DNA of 64,000 bases from Deinococcus sp. AB2017081. GTDB taxonomy: Bacteria > Deinococcota > Deinococci > Deinococcales > Deinococcaceae. A program made the translations under genes and the position numbers. The stretch spans positions 482,501 to 546,500 of the forward strand of contig NZ_CP140098.1 of the NCBI RefSeq assembly GCF_034440735.1. Direction: 5' to 3'. Position 1 is the stretch's first letter, and each line of letters opens with the position of its first letter. Positions 63,348 through 64,000 of the stretch are shown one piece after another. The notes under the pieces were generated by a model that saw only the letters and a list, made by a program, of their open reading frames with translations, did not search any database and was not told where the DNA came from.

Positions 63348-64000
63348 ATGAGTCTGTACACGTCTCCAGCCCGCATCGTGAGCCTGCTCCCCAGCGCCAC
63401 CGACCTGCTGTTCGACCTGGGGCTGGGCGACCGTGTGGTGGGGATCAGCCACTCCTGCGACCATCCGGGGGTGGCGGGGCGGAGCGTGCTCACGCGCTCG
63501 ATCGTCGACAGCCGCGCCCCCCAGGCCGAGATCGACCGCGCCGTGAGCGAGGCCATGCGCTCGGGCCTCGCGCTGTACACCGTCGACGGCCCGCTGCTCG
63601 ACGCCCTGAACCCCGATCTGGTCGTCACGCAGGGCGTGTGCGAGGTCTGCGCGGTCACGCCGGGCACCATCGAACAGGCCGTGCGGTATCTGCCCGGCTG
63701 CCTGCCCGCGGACTCCGTGCTGAGCCTGGAGGGGACATCCGTGGCGGGCATCCTGGCCGACCTGCGCGCCCTGGCGACGGCCGCTGGCGTCCCGGACAGG
63801 GGAGAGGCCCTGGCGGCACGTGCCCAGGCCGAGTGGGACGCCGTGCAGCCCGTGACCCACGCGCCGCGCGTGCTGACCCTGGAGTGGGCCGATCCGCCGT
63901 TCACCGGCGGTCACTGGGTGCCCGAGCAGGTCGAGCGGGCCGGCGGCGTGAACGTCCTGGGCGCCCCCGGCGTGGACAGCGCCCGGACGACGTGGGAGGC
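63348..64000 (+). CDS. Cobalamin-binding (BtuF-like) periplasmic-binding-fold protein (3' truncated)
   Basis: The frame is open to the window edge, so ~217 residues are visible. 'RIVSLLPSATDLLFDLGLGDRVVGISHSCDHP' and 'LNPDLVVTQGVCEVCAVTP' mark the helical-backbone substrate-binding fold (COG0614), and 'GHWVPEQVERAGGVNVLG' is typical of the soluble cobalamin-binding group. No signal peptide is visible, as in that group. TACTGT (63336-63341) lies 6 nt before the ATG, leaderless type. Confidence 0.85.
   Translation, partial: MSLYTSPARIVSLLPSATDLLFDLGLGDRVVGISHSCDHPGVAGRSVLTRSIVDSRAPQAEIDRAVSEAMRSGLALYTVDGPLLDALNPDLVVTQGVCEVCAVTPGTIEQAVRYLPGCLPADSVLSLEGTSVAGILADLRALATAAGVPDRGEALAARAQAEWDAVQPVTHAPRVLTLEWADPPFTGGHWVPEQVERAGGVNVLGAPGVDSARTTWE

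Overview
The window is chromosomal DNA of a Deinococcus species. The strongest marker is ddrC (5121..5831), a DNA-damage-response gene known only from Deinococcus, with a 17-bp radiation/desiccation response motif (RDRM) and a leaderless-type promoter in front of it. Other support comes from the very high GC content, the many genes with a TANNNT -10 box only 5-7 nt before the start codon and no Shine-Dalgarno (the leaderless style described for Deinococcus), a Thermus-like EF-P with Arg32, and the efp-accB-accC order. The DNA is gene-dense. I see no prophage, insertion sequence or CRISPR array.

Layout. 1-5 kb: a truncated gene, a small helical protein, a hydroxyacid-oxoacid transhydrogenase-type alcohol dehydrogenase, and acs with a uracil-DNA-glycosylase-like gene. 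5-8 kb: ddrC, then two LptF/LptG-type permeases. 8-12 kb: tsaE-ackA-pta, acetate/acetyl-phosphate metabolism. 12-16.4 kb: an unusual three-gene, translationally coupled operon (Roadblock protein, membrane protein, long coiled-coil protein). 16.5-22.7 kb: tRNA-Arg(CCT), a padR-HAAS-lepB operon, and single genes (DinB-like, HAD, secreted subtilase, SDR, APP1 phosphatase). 22.9-27 kb: a giant RNase R. 27-31.6 kb: a haloacetate-dehalogenase-like hydrolase, xth, a secreted protein, and a degenerate GGDEF-methyltransferase fusion. 31.6-38 kb: efp-accB-accC divergent from rplY, a zinc-protease-like lipoprotein, and sthA. 38-46.9 kb: an RND efflux pair, a Pro-rich secreted protein, a TMEM175-type channel, and a cupin-HD pair. 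47-51.6 kb: small enzymes, an ATP-grasp protein, a Tat-type SDR and a zinc alcohol dehydrogenase. 51.8-56.8 kb: the suf Fe-S operon, with four foreign genes including a VapBC toxin-antitoxin pair between sufB and sufD. 57-60.8 kb: an ExbB/ExbD/TonB-like cassette with a secreted partner. 60.9-64 kb: a PAS histidine kinase, coaX with a coupled zinc-ribbon gene, and a truncated cobalamin-binding-type protein.

How the genes work together. Acs, AckA/Pta and AccBC feed acetate and acetyl-CoA into central and fatty-acid metabolism, and SthA balances NADPH and NADH. DdrC, Xth and RNase R fit the genus's nucleic-acid repair and turnover theme. The most unusual systems are the Roadblock operon, the toxin-antitoxin genes inside suf, the GGDEF-methyltransferase fusion, the TonB-like cassette, a hairpin repeat that follows three successive genes, and a multi-hairpin intergenic element at 22.7 kb.
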